Assembly (NCBI GenBank): GCA_964478165.1
Contig: CAYZGU010000038.1
Location: forward strand, 62,001 to 126,000
Origin: CAYZGU01 sp964478165
GTDB taxonomy: Bacteria > Poribacteria > WGA-4E > JAJDTR01
Direction of reading: 5' to 3'
Length of the DNA stretch: 64,000 bases
A model generated the notes under the pieces. The model made no database searches and was not told the DNA's origin. It saw only the letters and a list, made by a program, of their open reading frames with translations. Of this stretch, positions 47,802 to 55,095 are shown in pieces (within the stretch, counting starts at the first letter, position 1; every line of letters starts with the position of its first letter). Made by a program: the position numbers and the translations under genes.

Positions 47802-48791
47802 ATGATGGGAAAAGTGCTTGTAACGGGTGCGAGCGGATTTGTCGGACGCGAAGTTGTGCGCCAGCTTTTGGAAATGGGAGCGTCGGTCACAGCACTGGGA
47901 CGCACTCAGCCCAACGAAGATATCCCGCTCATCCAGGTAGACCTGACCGATGCCTCTGCAGTACAAAAAGCACTGGGAATTAGTTCCTTCGATTGCATCA
48001 TGCACCTAGCCTCACTGCCGGGCGATACCGGCAATCCTGTCGAAATGGTTCGTGTGAATATCAACGCTTTACAGAACCTACTCGAATATGCGCGTCACGT
48101 AGGCACAAAACGTTTTGTACAGACAAGTAGTATATCGGCATACGAATGGTATCCCGGAACCAAATTCAATCCGCCCGATTGTATGCCGGTGAATGAAGAG
48201 CACCCATGCCGACCGAAGGACATTTACTCGACCACCAAACGGATGCAGGAAGAGCTAGTACTGACCTATCAGAATCAATTTGACCTTCCAACGACGGTCC
48301 TGCGACTGACCGCCGTTGTTGGTCCACACGGCCAAGGCGGTGGTCGTGGATGGCGCGAATTTTCCGAGCAATTGGCCGAAGGAAAGAAAGTTCAGATACC
48401 CCATTTTTCAGAGCAAGAACTCTGCCACTATGTGGATTATCGAGATGTGGCACGCATGCACATCGCCGTTGGAGAACACCCGGGTGCAGTCGGACAAATC
48501 TTCAACTGCTGTGGGCCAACTCCTACCCGAGGTGCAGAATTCGCTCACATCATCAAAAGTATTGTTCCAGAGATTGATGTCCTATATGGCTTTCCATGGA
48601 GCATGGCTCAAGGAAGCGAGATTGCTTTTGACATGTCCAAGGCACGATCCCTTCTCGGATTCGGACCGATGTATGAGTTGGCTGACAGCATTCAGAGCAT
48701 AAAAGACTGGATTGATAGCGGAGGGTTAGTGGATGAAAAAGACGCCAGTGGCACATCATACAGCACTGGCATCGAGGAATCGCAAAGTTAA
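47802..48791 (+). CDS. NAD-dependent epimerase/dehydratase (extended SDR)
   Basis: The 329-residue protein has GASGFVG (9-15), TSSIS near 108-112 and catalytic Y142-xxx-K146 (IYSTTKRM). It is an extended SDR similar to sugar 4-epimerases and dehydratases. Two Mets open it; AGGGAGG precedes the first. It closes the kinase operon. The hairpins at 48853 and 48925 follow and probably mark the transcript end. Confidence 0.86.
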   Translation: MMGKVLVTGASGFVGREVVRQLLEMGASVTALGRTQPNEDIPLIQVDLTDASAVQKALGISSFDCIMHLASLPGDTGNPVEMVRVNINALQNLLEYARHVGTKRFVQTSSISAYEWYPGTKFNPPDCMPVNEEHPCRPKDIYSTTKRMQEELVLTYQNQFDLPTTVLRLTAVVGPHGQGGGRGWREFSEQLAEGKKVQIPHFSEQELCHYVDYRDVARMHIAVGEHPGAVGQIFNCCGPTPTRGAEFAHIIKSIVPEIDVLYGFPWSMAQGSEIAFDMSKARSLLGFGPMYELADSIQSIKDWIDSGGLVDEKDASGTSYSTGIEESQS

Positions 48792-48852
48792 TCGAAATCC
48801 TGTTTCTTTTCCATGCTAGATACCAAGCGAGGAAATTTTAGAGTTTTTGACC

Positions 48853-48897
48853 TGATGGCTAATTCAACCTAGATATCGGCGTTTGAATTAGCCATCA
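48853..48897. terminator. Perfect 15-bp hairpin after the kinase operon
   Basis: Arms TGATGGCTAATTCAA (48853-48867) and TTGAATTAGCCATCA (48883-48897) pair perfectly around 15 bases, 62 bases after the operon's last stop. No T-tract, so the termination role is inferred from position. Confidence 0.7.
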
Positions 48898-48924
48898 ATA
48901 TTGTTCCTATACACCGTACAACAA

Positions 48925-48985
48925 CGCGCCTGAACATGATATCTCGCGATGGCCTTGTCGTCCCGAGATGCCATGTTCAGACGCG
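48925..48985. terminator. Second long hairpin, 18 pairs with two internal mismatched steps
   Basis: CGCG, TGAACATG and ATCTCG on the left pair in order with CGAGAT, CATGTTCA and CGCG on the right, each block separated by 2-base mismatches. It follows the hairpin at 48853 by 27 bases. The pairing is selective enough to be real; its job is unknown. Confidence 0.65.
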
Positions 48986-49063
48986 TGGTTGGGTTAAGTT
49001 GAAAAATTGTTGTAGCATAGTGAATATCTACTCCTGATCGACACCGTGCTAAAGTAATGTAAA

Positions 49064-49315
49064 TCAATCCAGCATTATGAGATCGAGCTCCAATCCAAAC
49101 ACAAATTTGAAGTAAAACGACAATTCTCTCTGTCCCGGCGGCGGCGCATGGATTGTCTGCTGAATTGTTTCTAGCATCGCAGAAAAACGAGTTTGATTCC
49201 AGGCTTCAACTTCCTCTTTGGAGTGAGATTTCACTTGCAATCTGAAAGATCGATTGTGTATAATTTGGTTCGTTCGACTTTCGGGAACAGAGCGATTAGT
49301 CGAATGGTTTAACGT
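49064..49315 (-). pseudogene. Protein-like open frame without ATG (fragment or small gene)
   Basis: An open frame of 83 codons ends FKFVFGLELDLIMLD and contains SHSKEEVEAWNQTRFSAM, with the composition of real protein. It has no ATG at its start; GTG 49234 would give 56 residues but has no ribosome site. It overlaps the tRNA promoter on the other strand. Not recognised; a decayed gene end is the likeliest reading. Confidence 0.3.
49235..49264 (+). promoter_or_regulatory. Sigma-70-type promoter of tRNA-Asn
   Basis: TTGCAA (49235-49240), 18-base spacer, TATAAT (49259-49264). The -10 is a perfect consensus. A start near 49271 would give a 50-base leader to the tRNA. Confidence 0.6.
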
Positions 49316-49321
49316 TCATGA

Positions 49322-49394
49322 TCTCCCGTAGCTCAGCTGGTAGAGCAGGTGACTGTTAATCACTTTGTCGGCGGTTCGAGTCCGTCCGGGAGAG
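49322..49394 (+). tRNA. tRNA-Asn (anticodon GTT)
   Basis: Complete cloverleaf of 73 bases: acceptor TCTCCCG pairs with CGGGAGA, discriminator G. D-arm GCTC...GAGC; anticodon stem GGTGA/TCACT around CTGTTAA with anticodon GTT; T-arm GGCGG TTCGAGT CCGTC. CCA is not encoded; TTATTC follows. Decodes AAC/AAT. Confidence 0.97.
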
Positions 49395-49793
49395 TTATTC
49401 GATGTACTTCTGGTTGAAGTGAAAGGGCATCGGCAAGGATTCAATAATCCACGCCGGTGCTTTTTTTGTGTCCAACGAGTCATGTGGTGCAAGGTGAGCG
49501 AATCCAAGTACACCAAAAGTTGGAAATGCAACATCGAAATGCAACATCAATGAGTAGACCAGACCGCAGAATATTCGCAAGAGACATCCTCCGTCAAAAT
49601 ACTGTGACTAGAGATTCAAACGATTTTTTGCAGTAAGACAAAAATACAATCTCCAAAAAACTCCGTGACACGCGCGTGAAAATCTGATAAACTATAGGTT
49701 TAGTCGTGCTCACGCAGATTTACGCGGAAACTCCTGCTCACTGAGCACACGGATTCTCCGGAATTGAGTCTTTACAACTTAAAGAGAAAAACT
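49395..49793. other. 399-base gap downstream of the tRNA
   Basis: No convincing gene. A 7-bp inverted pair GTGCTCA...TGAGCAC lies near 49706-49748 just before dcd and may be part of its leader. Confidence 0.4.
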
Positions 49794-50387
49794 ATGGTTT
49801 TGTCAGACCAGGACATCGTACACTACTTGGAAATGGGTAAGATTCGAATCATGCCAGCGCCGAACCTGTCCGAACAACTTGGCTCCTGTTCTGTTGATTT
49901 CAGATTGGGAAACATCTTCCGTGTGTTTGAACATAGCAAGCACCCCTATATAGATTTACGAGCCAAAACCGACATTGACAATCTCATGCGGAAGGTTGAA
50001 ATACCAGATGGTGAGGCCTTTACGATGCAGCCGGGGGAATTTGTATTAGCCGCGACGTTGGAAAGCTTTGAACTGTCCGATGACGTAATGGCACGACTAG
50101 AAGGACGAAGCAGTCTAGGCCGACTCGGCATTATCGTCCACAGTACCGCTGGACTTTTCGACCCTGGTTGGACAGGAACAGCAACTCTGGAACTTGGCAA
50201 TCTCGGACGAATGCCAGTTAAACTGTACCCTGGTATGCGAATATGTGCATTTACTTTCGAACCGCTATCGTCGCCTGCCAAAGTTCCTTATCGAGCAAAA
50301 CCGAGCAACAAATATGCAGGACAAGTTGAACCGGGAACGAGTCGTTTTGACAAAGATCTTAAGCCTAAAGATCTAAACACCGCATGA
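49794..50387 (+). CDS. dcd: dCTP deaminase
   Basis: Deaminates dCTP to dUTP (EC 3.5.4.13) for thymidylate synthesis. The 197-residue protein begins MVLSDQDIV as Dcd proteins do and keeps the catalytic Glu133 in GTATLELGN, RSSLGR (105-110), VHSTAGLFDPGW (115-126) and the C-terminal KYAGQVEPGTSRF. The upstream TTG at 49764 would add ten residues, but ATG 49794 matches the family. It stands alone between tRNA-Asn and glnA. Whether it is mono- or bifunctional (with dUTPase) cannot be told for sure; the length fits mono-functional Dcd. Confidence 0.93.
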   Translation: MVLSDQDIVHYLEMGKIRIMPAPNLSEQLGSCSVDFRLGNIFRVFEHSKHPYIDLRAKTDIDNLMRKVEIPDGEAFTMQPGEFVLAATLESFELSDDVMARLEGRSSLGRLGIIVHSTAGLFDPGWTGTATLELGNLGRMPVKLYPGMRICAFTFEPLSSPAKVPYRAKPSNKYAGQVEPGTSRFDKDLKPKDLNTA

Positions 50388-50530
50388 GCATCGATATTTC
50401 TACGGTCCTAAATTATCTCTTAAACACAGAGGGATGCTCAAGCTTTCAGCAGAGCCTTGCTTAATTATTTGGCAATCCTCTCTATTCTATGTGTATATTC
50501 CCAATCAGCATGTAAGTTAGGTGATTTGTC

Positions 50531-50548
50531 ACGTCGTGAGCACGACGT
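50531..50548. promoter_or_regulatory. 18-bp perfect palindrome, candidate activator site
   Basis: ACGTCGTG-AG-CACGACGT, exact dyad with a 2-base centre, 84 bases upstream of the -24 GG of the sigma-54 promoter. It does not match the enteric NtrC consensus (TGCACC..GGTGCA), so if it binds the NtrC-type protein at 55096 the specificity has diverged. Confidence 0.6.
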
Positions 50549-50614
50549 ATAGCGAGCCTGACAATCATCAATCCACAGTCTAGTTTGCCCTACGCGGATG
50601 AGGCAACTGAATGT

Positions 50615-50630
50615 TGGCACACCCTTTGCT
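50615..50630 (+). promoter_or_regulatory. Sigma-54 promoter of glnA
   Basis: TGGCAC (50615-50620), five bases, TTGCT (50626-50630): an exact match to the -24/-12 consensus TGGCACN5TTGCW. The start is expected near 50640, giving a leader of about 96 bases. Strong in itself and supported by the sigma-54 activator encoded at 55096. Confidence 0.85.
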
Positions 50631-50735
50631 GTCTGGTCGTTTGCATCTCGATTTTCTCATATAACAATTTCAACATGAATTAGGCAGACGCCAAATAGCA
50701 GTAAACCATTCAATGTTTCTTGAGGAGGATACGGA

Positions 50736-52151
50736 ATGACACCAAGTGAAGTAGTTTCGTTTGCGAAGGAAAAGAAAATCAAAATTGTTGATGTCAAATT
50801 CATGGATTTGCCCGGGATGTGGCAGCACTTTTCGATTCCTATAAGCGAGTTAGATGAATCGATATTTGAAGAAGGACTTGGTTTCGACGGTTCAAGTATT
50901 CGCGGATTTCAGGCAATTAACGAAAGCGACATGTTGCTCTTCCCAGATCCGACCACAGCCATCGTGGATCCGGTCTGCAAAATTCCCACCCTAAGCATCG
51001 TTTGCAATATTAAGGATCCGATTACCCTGGAAAGCTATACGCGGGACGTACGGCATATCAGTCAAAAGGCAGAAGCCTATCTGCTTTCGACAGGAATCGC
51101 CGACACAAGTTTTTGGGGACCAGAAGCTGAATTCTTCGTATTCAATGATGTTCGGTATGGCCAAGACCACCACTCAGGATTTTATTCAGTCGATTCCGCT
51201 GAAGGCAGTTGGAATACAAGCACTGACGAAGGTCCGAACCTCGGGTACAAACCACGCTACAAAGAAGGATATTTCCCCGTTCCGCCTTCCGACACACTGC
51301 AGGACATTCGGTCTGAGATGGTTCTCAAGATGATCGATTCTGGAATTGACGTCGAGTTACATCATCACGAAGTTGGCACAGGCGGACAGTGTGAAATTGA
51401 TCTGCGATTTGATACCATGACTCGAATCGGGGACAAAATGGCCTTGTACAAATATATTATTAAAAACACGGCTCGCGCACACGAGATGACAGCGACGTTC
51501 ATGCCAAAGCCACTTTTTCAAGACAACGGGTCTGGCATGCACACTCATCAGAGCCTCTGGAAAAATGGGAAGAACATTTTCTATGACCCACAAGGCTATT
51601 CGCTCTTGAGCGAGACTGCCCTATATTATATCGGTGGCCTACTCAAGCATGCCGCCTCGCTTTGCGCAATTATCGCGCCCACGACCAACTCCTACAAAAG
51701 ATTGGTCCCTGGCTATGAAGCGCCTGTGAACATTGCGTATTCGCAAAGAAACCGTAGCGCCTGCGTACGTATCCCTGTCTATTCTAAGAGTGAAAAAGCA
51801 AAGCGCGTAGAATTCCGCACTCCGGACCCATCTTGTAATCCATATCTCGCGTTCAGTGCATTACTCATGGCAGGACTCGACGGAATCCAAAACAAGATCC
51901 ACCCAGGCAATCCACTTGATAGGGATCTCTACGATCTGGAGCCGAACGAATTGGCAAGTATCGCATCAACGCCAGCCTCTTTGGCTGAGGCACTTGACGC
52001 TTTGGAAGAAGATCACGATTACCTGATAAAAGGGGACGTGATTACCCAGGATGTGATCGACACGTGGATAGACTACAAGCGCGAAAATGAAGTTGATGCA
52101 GTTAATCTACGACCACATCCACACGAGTTTCATCTCTACTATGATATATAA
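50736..52151 (+). CDS. glnA: Glutamine synthetase type I
   Basis: Makes glutamine from glutamate, ammonia and ATP (EC 6.3.1.2); cytoplasmic dodecamer. The 471-residue protein has GSI length. Motifs include DGSSIRGFQ (51-59), FWGPEAEFFVF, the catalytic NGSGMHTHQS-type stretch (here DNGSGMHTHQSL) and NRSACVRIP. The adenylylation loop is present as DRDLYDLEPNE with the Tyr of GSI-beta, so it may be controlled by an adenylyltransferase outside the window. AGGAGG precedes ATG 50736. It is transcribed from the sigma-54 promoter and followed by glnB after a hairpin. Confidence 0.96.
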   Translation: MTPSEVVSFAKEKKIKIVDVKFMDLPGMWQHFSIPISELDESIFEEGLGFDGSSIRGFQAINESDMLLFPDPTTAIVDPVCKIPTLSIVCNIKDPITLESYTRDVRHISQKAEAYLLSTGIADTSFWGPEAEFFVFNDVRYGQDHHSGFYSVDSAEGSWNTSTDEGPNLGYKPRYKEGYFPVPPSDTLQDIRSEMVLKMIDSGIDVELHHHEVGTGGQCEIDLRFDTMTRIGDKMALYKYIIKNTARAHEMTATFMPKPLFQDNGSGMHTHQSLWKNGKNIFYDPQGYSLLSETALYYIGGLLKHAASLCAIIAPTTNSYKRLVPGYEAPVNIAYSQRNRSACVRIPVYSKSEKAKRVEFRTPDPSCNPYLAFSALLMAGLDGIQNKIHPGNPLDRDLYDLEPNELASIASTPASLAEALDALEEDHDYLIKGDVITQDVIDTWIDYKRENEVDAVNLRPHPHEFHLYYDI

Positions 52152-52158
52152 ATGATTT

Positions 52159-52202
52159 CTCATTCTATGGCTGCGGCCAGTTTTCCACAGCCATAGAATG
52201 AG
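52159..52202. terminator. Perfect 15-bp hairpin between glnA and glnB
   Basis: CTCATTCTATGGCTG (52159-52173) and CAGCCATAGAATGAG (52188-52202) pair perfectly around 14 bases, starting 8 bases after the glnA stop. No T-tract. It may reduce read-through into glnB or protect the glnA mRNA end. Confidence 0.75.
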
Positions 52203-52227
52203 CCCATGCGCGACAATGCATCGGGCA

Positions 52228-52253
52228 TTTAATCATTTAATTTAATCATTTAA
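52228..52253 (+). repeat. Tandem 13-base repeat upstream of glnB
   Basis: Two exact copies of TTTAATCATTTAA (52228-52240 and 52241-52253), AT-only apart from the C, ending 18 bases before the glnB start. Could be a promoter element, UP-type sequence or translation enhancer. Confidence 0.75.
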
Positions 52254-52270
52254 TAGAAAAGCGATGATTG

Positions 52271-52609
52271 ATGAAAAAACTAGAGTGCATCATCCGACCC
52301 TTCAAACTCGAGGAAGTTAAAGAAGCATTGAACAATGTCGGCGTCCGCGGGATGACTGTGAGTGAAATTCGTGGTTTTGGGAGGAGCCGTGGGCACACCG
52401 AGCTTTATCGCGGCAGTGAATATGCTATTGAATTTGTACCAAAGTTGAAACTGGAAATTGTCGTTTCGGAAAATGACGTCGATAACGTCATTGAAGTTCT
52501 ACAACAATCAGCTACTACAGGAAGAATTGGCGACGGGAAGATTTTTGTAATCCCCATTGATGAGATTATTCGCATTCGCACCGGCGAACGAGGCCCTGCG
52601 GCCATCTAG
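52271..52609 (+). CDS. glnB: PII nitrogen regulatory protein
   Basis: Small trimeric sensor of 2-oxoglutarate, ATP/ADP and glutamine status. The 112 residues match GlnB/GlnK in full: MKKLECIIRPFKLEEVK at the start, T-loop GHTELYRGSEY with the uridylylation Tyr51, B-loop TGRIGDGKIFV, and IRIRTGERG in the C-loop. Start is ATG 52271; the TTG just before it is in frame but unlikely. Downstream of glnA with a hairpin between, so partly separate control is likely. It probably signals to the NtrC-type system. Confidence 0.95.
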   Translation: MKKLECIIRPFKLEEVKEALNNVGVRGMTVSEIRGFGRSRGHTELYRGSEYAIEFVPKLKLEIVVSENDVDNVIEVLQQSATTGRIGDGKIFVIPIDEIIRIRTGERGPAAI

Positions 52610-52712
52610 CAACCTCCAAGGGTGATTCGTCCGTCCGGGGAATCCCCGAAAATCTTAGGCCTGTGGAAGTGTTCGGTGTTTATTCGCTTCTTCCGGGGTC
52701 TACACTTCTAAT

Positions 52713-53660
52713 TCACTCCTTTTTAGATTCAGCTTCAATCTGTGCTTTCTGCGCGACTTTCTTTGCCTCATTTGCAAGAATGCCCGCCTGTTTTGCCAAC
52801 CGTTTCGCAGCCTCAACGCGTTTCATTCCTACCCGATTTGACCATGAGACTCCAGCAATGTATCGGACATCCTTACCATCAGTTGCCGGACCATTCAGCG
52901 CTTCAGCGCCAAAATGTATCTGCAAACCACTGTTTGCAGTGTGTCGTACACCGGCGTTCAGTCCTCTTCCATCGACTTCTATACTGAAGGTCAGTTCTCC
53001 GTTCGCGAAACGAGGATGGATATCCTTACTTAGTCCAGAAAATACACCATGCAACACCTTACCAATCCCAATCTCTTCGGTGAATCGGTGATTTCCGATT
53101 CCGATGTGAGCAGAGAACTGATGAACACGCGGCAGGCTAAACGTCTTACTAACTACAAGAAATGTCGAGTTTCGCTCATAGCGCTTCAAATCACAGACGA
53201 GGCGCTCCGCCTCATCGCCAATATTCTCGATGCCCACCGCCAGACTCGGGAGCGTACCTCCCTCGCGCAACAGGAGCAATTTTACGTTACTTAGCAGAAA
53301 TCGCCTGTGCTTCATCGGCACGCTGGAGAGACCAATTTCAACTCTATCGAAAAGACCGAAGTCGAACCTCATTTCGGATTCCTCGCAGGTTGCCCTGTCT
53401 TCGTTCCGGAAAACAGAATATGTCCCGATGCCGAAAACCCCGTGCCCAACAACGCTTCCGGTTGGAATATCAATTAGCCCACTCTCACGGAAGTAGGGTG
53501 CTCCCAAAGAAGGAGAGCAAACAATCAGAAGAAGAAAAAAAACAGGCAGACAGTAGTTTAAAAAAAAAGAAATACGAGGCCGTAGACATGAAACCAAATC
53601 AGCACTGAGGCTGTTCAACCAGTTCGAGAGTTGAAGATGGCACTTCGATCGTCGTCTCAA
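52713..53660 (-). CDS. Predicted exported beta-barrel-like protein (YjbH-like)
   Basis: The 315-residue protein has a hydrophobic signal segment (about 34-53, LNYCLPVFFLLLIVCSPSLG), so the true start is probably later than TTG 53660, for example TTG near residue 23; the longest reading is given. After the signal comes GLIDIPTGSVVGHGVFGIGT, then alternating strands (FDFGLFDRVEIGLSS, VAGVSW-like ends) typical of YjbH/outer-membrane barrels. The C-terminus is an Ala/Lys-rich helix. It overlaps the rpiA stop by 4 bases (TTGA) but seems unrelated. Function unknown; envelope location is inferred. Confidence 0.6.
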   Translation of the reverse strand: MRRRSKCHLQLSNWLNSLSADLVSCLRPRISFFLNYCLPVFFLLLIVCSPSLGAPYFRESGLIDIPTGSVVGHGVFGIGTYSVFRNEDRATCEESEMRFDFGLFDRVEIGLSSVPMKHRRFLLSNVKLLLLREGGTLPSLAVGIENIGDEAERLVCDLKRYERNSTFLVVSKTFSLPRVHQFSAHIGIGNHRFTEEIGIGKVLHGVFSGLSKDIHPRFANGELTFSIEVDGRGLNAGVRHTANSGLQIHFGAEALNGPATDGKDVRYIAGVSWSNRVGMKRVEAAKRLAKQAGILANEAKKVAQKAQIEAESKKE

Positions 53661-54340
53661 TTCGATCTCTCCTTAATCTGAATTCCAGAAGTTGTACCGA
53701 CGATTACCATGTCCGCCCGGTCTACAAAAAGCCCATTTTCCACGACGCCAGGGATATTGTTAAGTTGTATCTCAGTCTGAAAAGGATGGGGAATCTCTTC
53801 AAAATGGCAGTCCAAGATAAAATTCCCGTTATCGGTGATTAAGGGGCCCTCATCGGAACGACGCAACGTCGATTTACCACAAATCTGATTGACCTCCGCC
53901 TGAGTCGACTCCCACTCAAATTGAACTATCTCGACAGGCAGCGGAAACGTCGTTCCTAACGCAGGAACTAATTTACTTTGGTCCGCTATGACAACGAGCT
54001 GTTTGGACGCATGAGCGATAATTTTCTCCCGAACCAGGGCACCGCCACCTCCCTTAACCAGATTCATTGTTGTGTCAATTTCATCTGCGCCATCAATCGT
54101 GAGATCTGGTCTAGGATGTGCTGCCAACGTTGAAAGCTGGATACCCTCTCGAACAGACGTTACTTCAGTCTGAGTTGATGTTGGGATTCCAAGAATATGC
54201 AGCCCGTCCCGCACTCTTCTACCCAACGCTAGTAGGGCATAGTATACCGTTGAACCGGAACCCAGTCCAACAACCATTCCAGCCTCCACGCCCTCAACGG
54301 CTTTCTCGGCCGAAATCTGTTTAAGGCGTTCTTTGTCCAT
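53657..54340 (-). CDS. rpiA: Ribose-5-phosphate isomerase A
   Basis: Interconverts ribose-5-phosphate and ribulose-5-phosphate (EC 5.3.1.6). The 227-residue protein has VGLGSGSTVYYAL (24-36), DGADEID with D83 and D86, and KGGGGALVREK with catalytic E105. AAGGAG precedes ATG 54340. The family length is right (E. coli 219). It is the upstream gene of the barrel-like protein that overlaps its stop codon; the connection is probably only transcriptional. Confidence 0.95.
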   Translation of the reverse strand: MDKERLKQISAEKAVEGVEAGMVVGLGSGSTVYYALLALGRRVRDGLHILGIPTSTQTEVTSVREGIQLSTLAAHPRPDLTIDGADEIDTTMNLVKGGGGALVREKIIAHASKQLVVIADQSKLVPALGTTFPLPVEIVQFEWESTQAEVNQICGKSTLRRSDEGPLITDNGNFILDCHFEEIPHPFQTEIQLNNIPGVVENGLFVDRADMVIVGTTSGIQIKERSN

Positions 54341-54442
54341 GATTGCTCCTTACGGTCAGTAGTTGACGACAGCTTAAGTGTAACAGAAATCAACCCATAG
54401 ATCAAGTACGGAAACTGTGTCCCTCGATCTTATTGCATTTAA

Positions 54443-54619
54443 GCAAAGTGGTGCGCAAACAGTTTTGAGAAGGCATTTGTCATCCAAATCAGTAACGATC
54501 TATTTATCGTCAATGACAACTTTGAAGGAACACCAGTCCTTTACGGGGTTGAGGGTAATTCGACCGGGTCCGGAGAAGTCAGTGTTAATTTAATTTCGAA
54601 TCACGGAGACGACCCCTAG
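54443..54619 (+). pseudogene. Open fragment, decayed repeat-type protein
   Basis: A 58-codon frame with no start codon begins after TAA and reads FIVNDNFEGTPVLYGVEGNS then GSGEVSVNLISNHGDDP. The composition resembles extracellular repeat or cadherin-like domains but nothing is certain. Confidence 0.3.
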
Positions 54620-54679
54620 AAAACAACGTCTTCGACATTTCTTCCTCAGTTGAATCAATACTCCCTCTAGAATTGTTAG

Positions 54680-54722
54680 CCAAGATTCTGACTCACTGGC
54701 CTATTGAGTTCGAATCTTGGCC
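54680..54722. repeat. Inverted repeat with nested inner stem
   Basis: GCCAAGATTC (54680-54689) pairs with GAATCTTGGC (54713-54722). Inside it ACTCA and TGAGT pair as well, giving a 15-pair stem with a 2-base bulge on each side. Function unknown. Confidence 0.7.
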
Positions 54723-54889
54723 GGGACAAAAGTTGAAAATGAGATGTCCAACGCACCCCCTGTGGATCGGAAGTGATGAACTTCAAACGATTTGACAAAT
54801 TTCTTTGAATTTTATCGCGCAATAGCATGAATGGAAATTTAGGTCGTCTTAATACTTTGTGGCTCAATCAGTTTCTATCTAGTGTTTGC

Positions 54890-54913
54890 GAAAGCCTCGT
54901 TTCAGAGGCTTTC
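54890..54913 (+). terminator. Terminator-like stem
   Basis: GAAAGCCTC (54890-54898), loop GTTTCA, GAGGCTTTC (54905-54913), then CTGTTTG. A compact GC-containing 9-bp stem with a weak T-run, on the plus strand just upstream of the promoter of the NtrC-type gene. Confidence 0.5.
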
Positions 54914-54917
54914 CTGT

Positions 54918-54946
54918 TTGAATGTGTGCAAAGGACGTGATACAAT
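54918..54946 (+). promoter_or_regulatory. Possible sigma-70 promoter of the NtrC-type gene
   Basis: TTGAAT (54918-54923), 17-base spacer, TACAAT (54941-54946), about 150 bases before ATG 55096. Four and five of six consensus bases with ideal spacing. Confidence 0.5.
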
Positions 54947-55095
54947 AGGAACTAACGATGATGCATAAGCACATTATAATACCCTTTGCACGTTTGAGTC
55001 CTAGGTTGTTCCTGCATAGAAGATGCATGATGCAGCTTTAAGAACCTAGTCGCGCTGCTTCTCTATCAATCCATATATAACTACGAAATCCAGTC

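Larger units (their letters stand above)
50388..50735. promoter_or_regulatory. glnA control region
   Basis: A 348-base region with a palindrome (50531) and a sigma-54 promoter (50615), and no gene. The layout of an enhancer-like dyad upstream of a -24/-12 promoter is what a nitrogen-regulated glnA would have. Confidence 0.7.
54341..54917. other. Gap holding a protein-like fragment and two hairpins
   Basis: Divergent region between rpiA and the NtrC-type gene. Contents are listed separately: an open fragment at 54443, an inverted repeat at 54680, and a terminator-like stem at 54890. Confidence 0.5.

Noticed and set aside
54660..54730. tRNA-like stretch with GTTCGAATC
   Set aside because: The putative T-stem is mostly wobble pairs and no acceptor partner or anticodon arm can be found; the sequence is explained by the inverted repeat at 54680.
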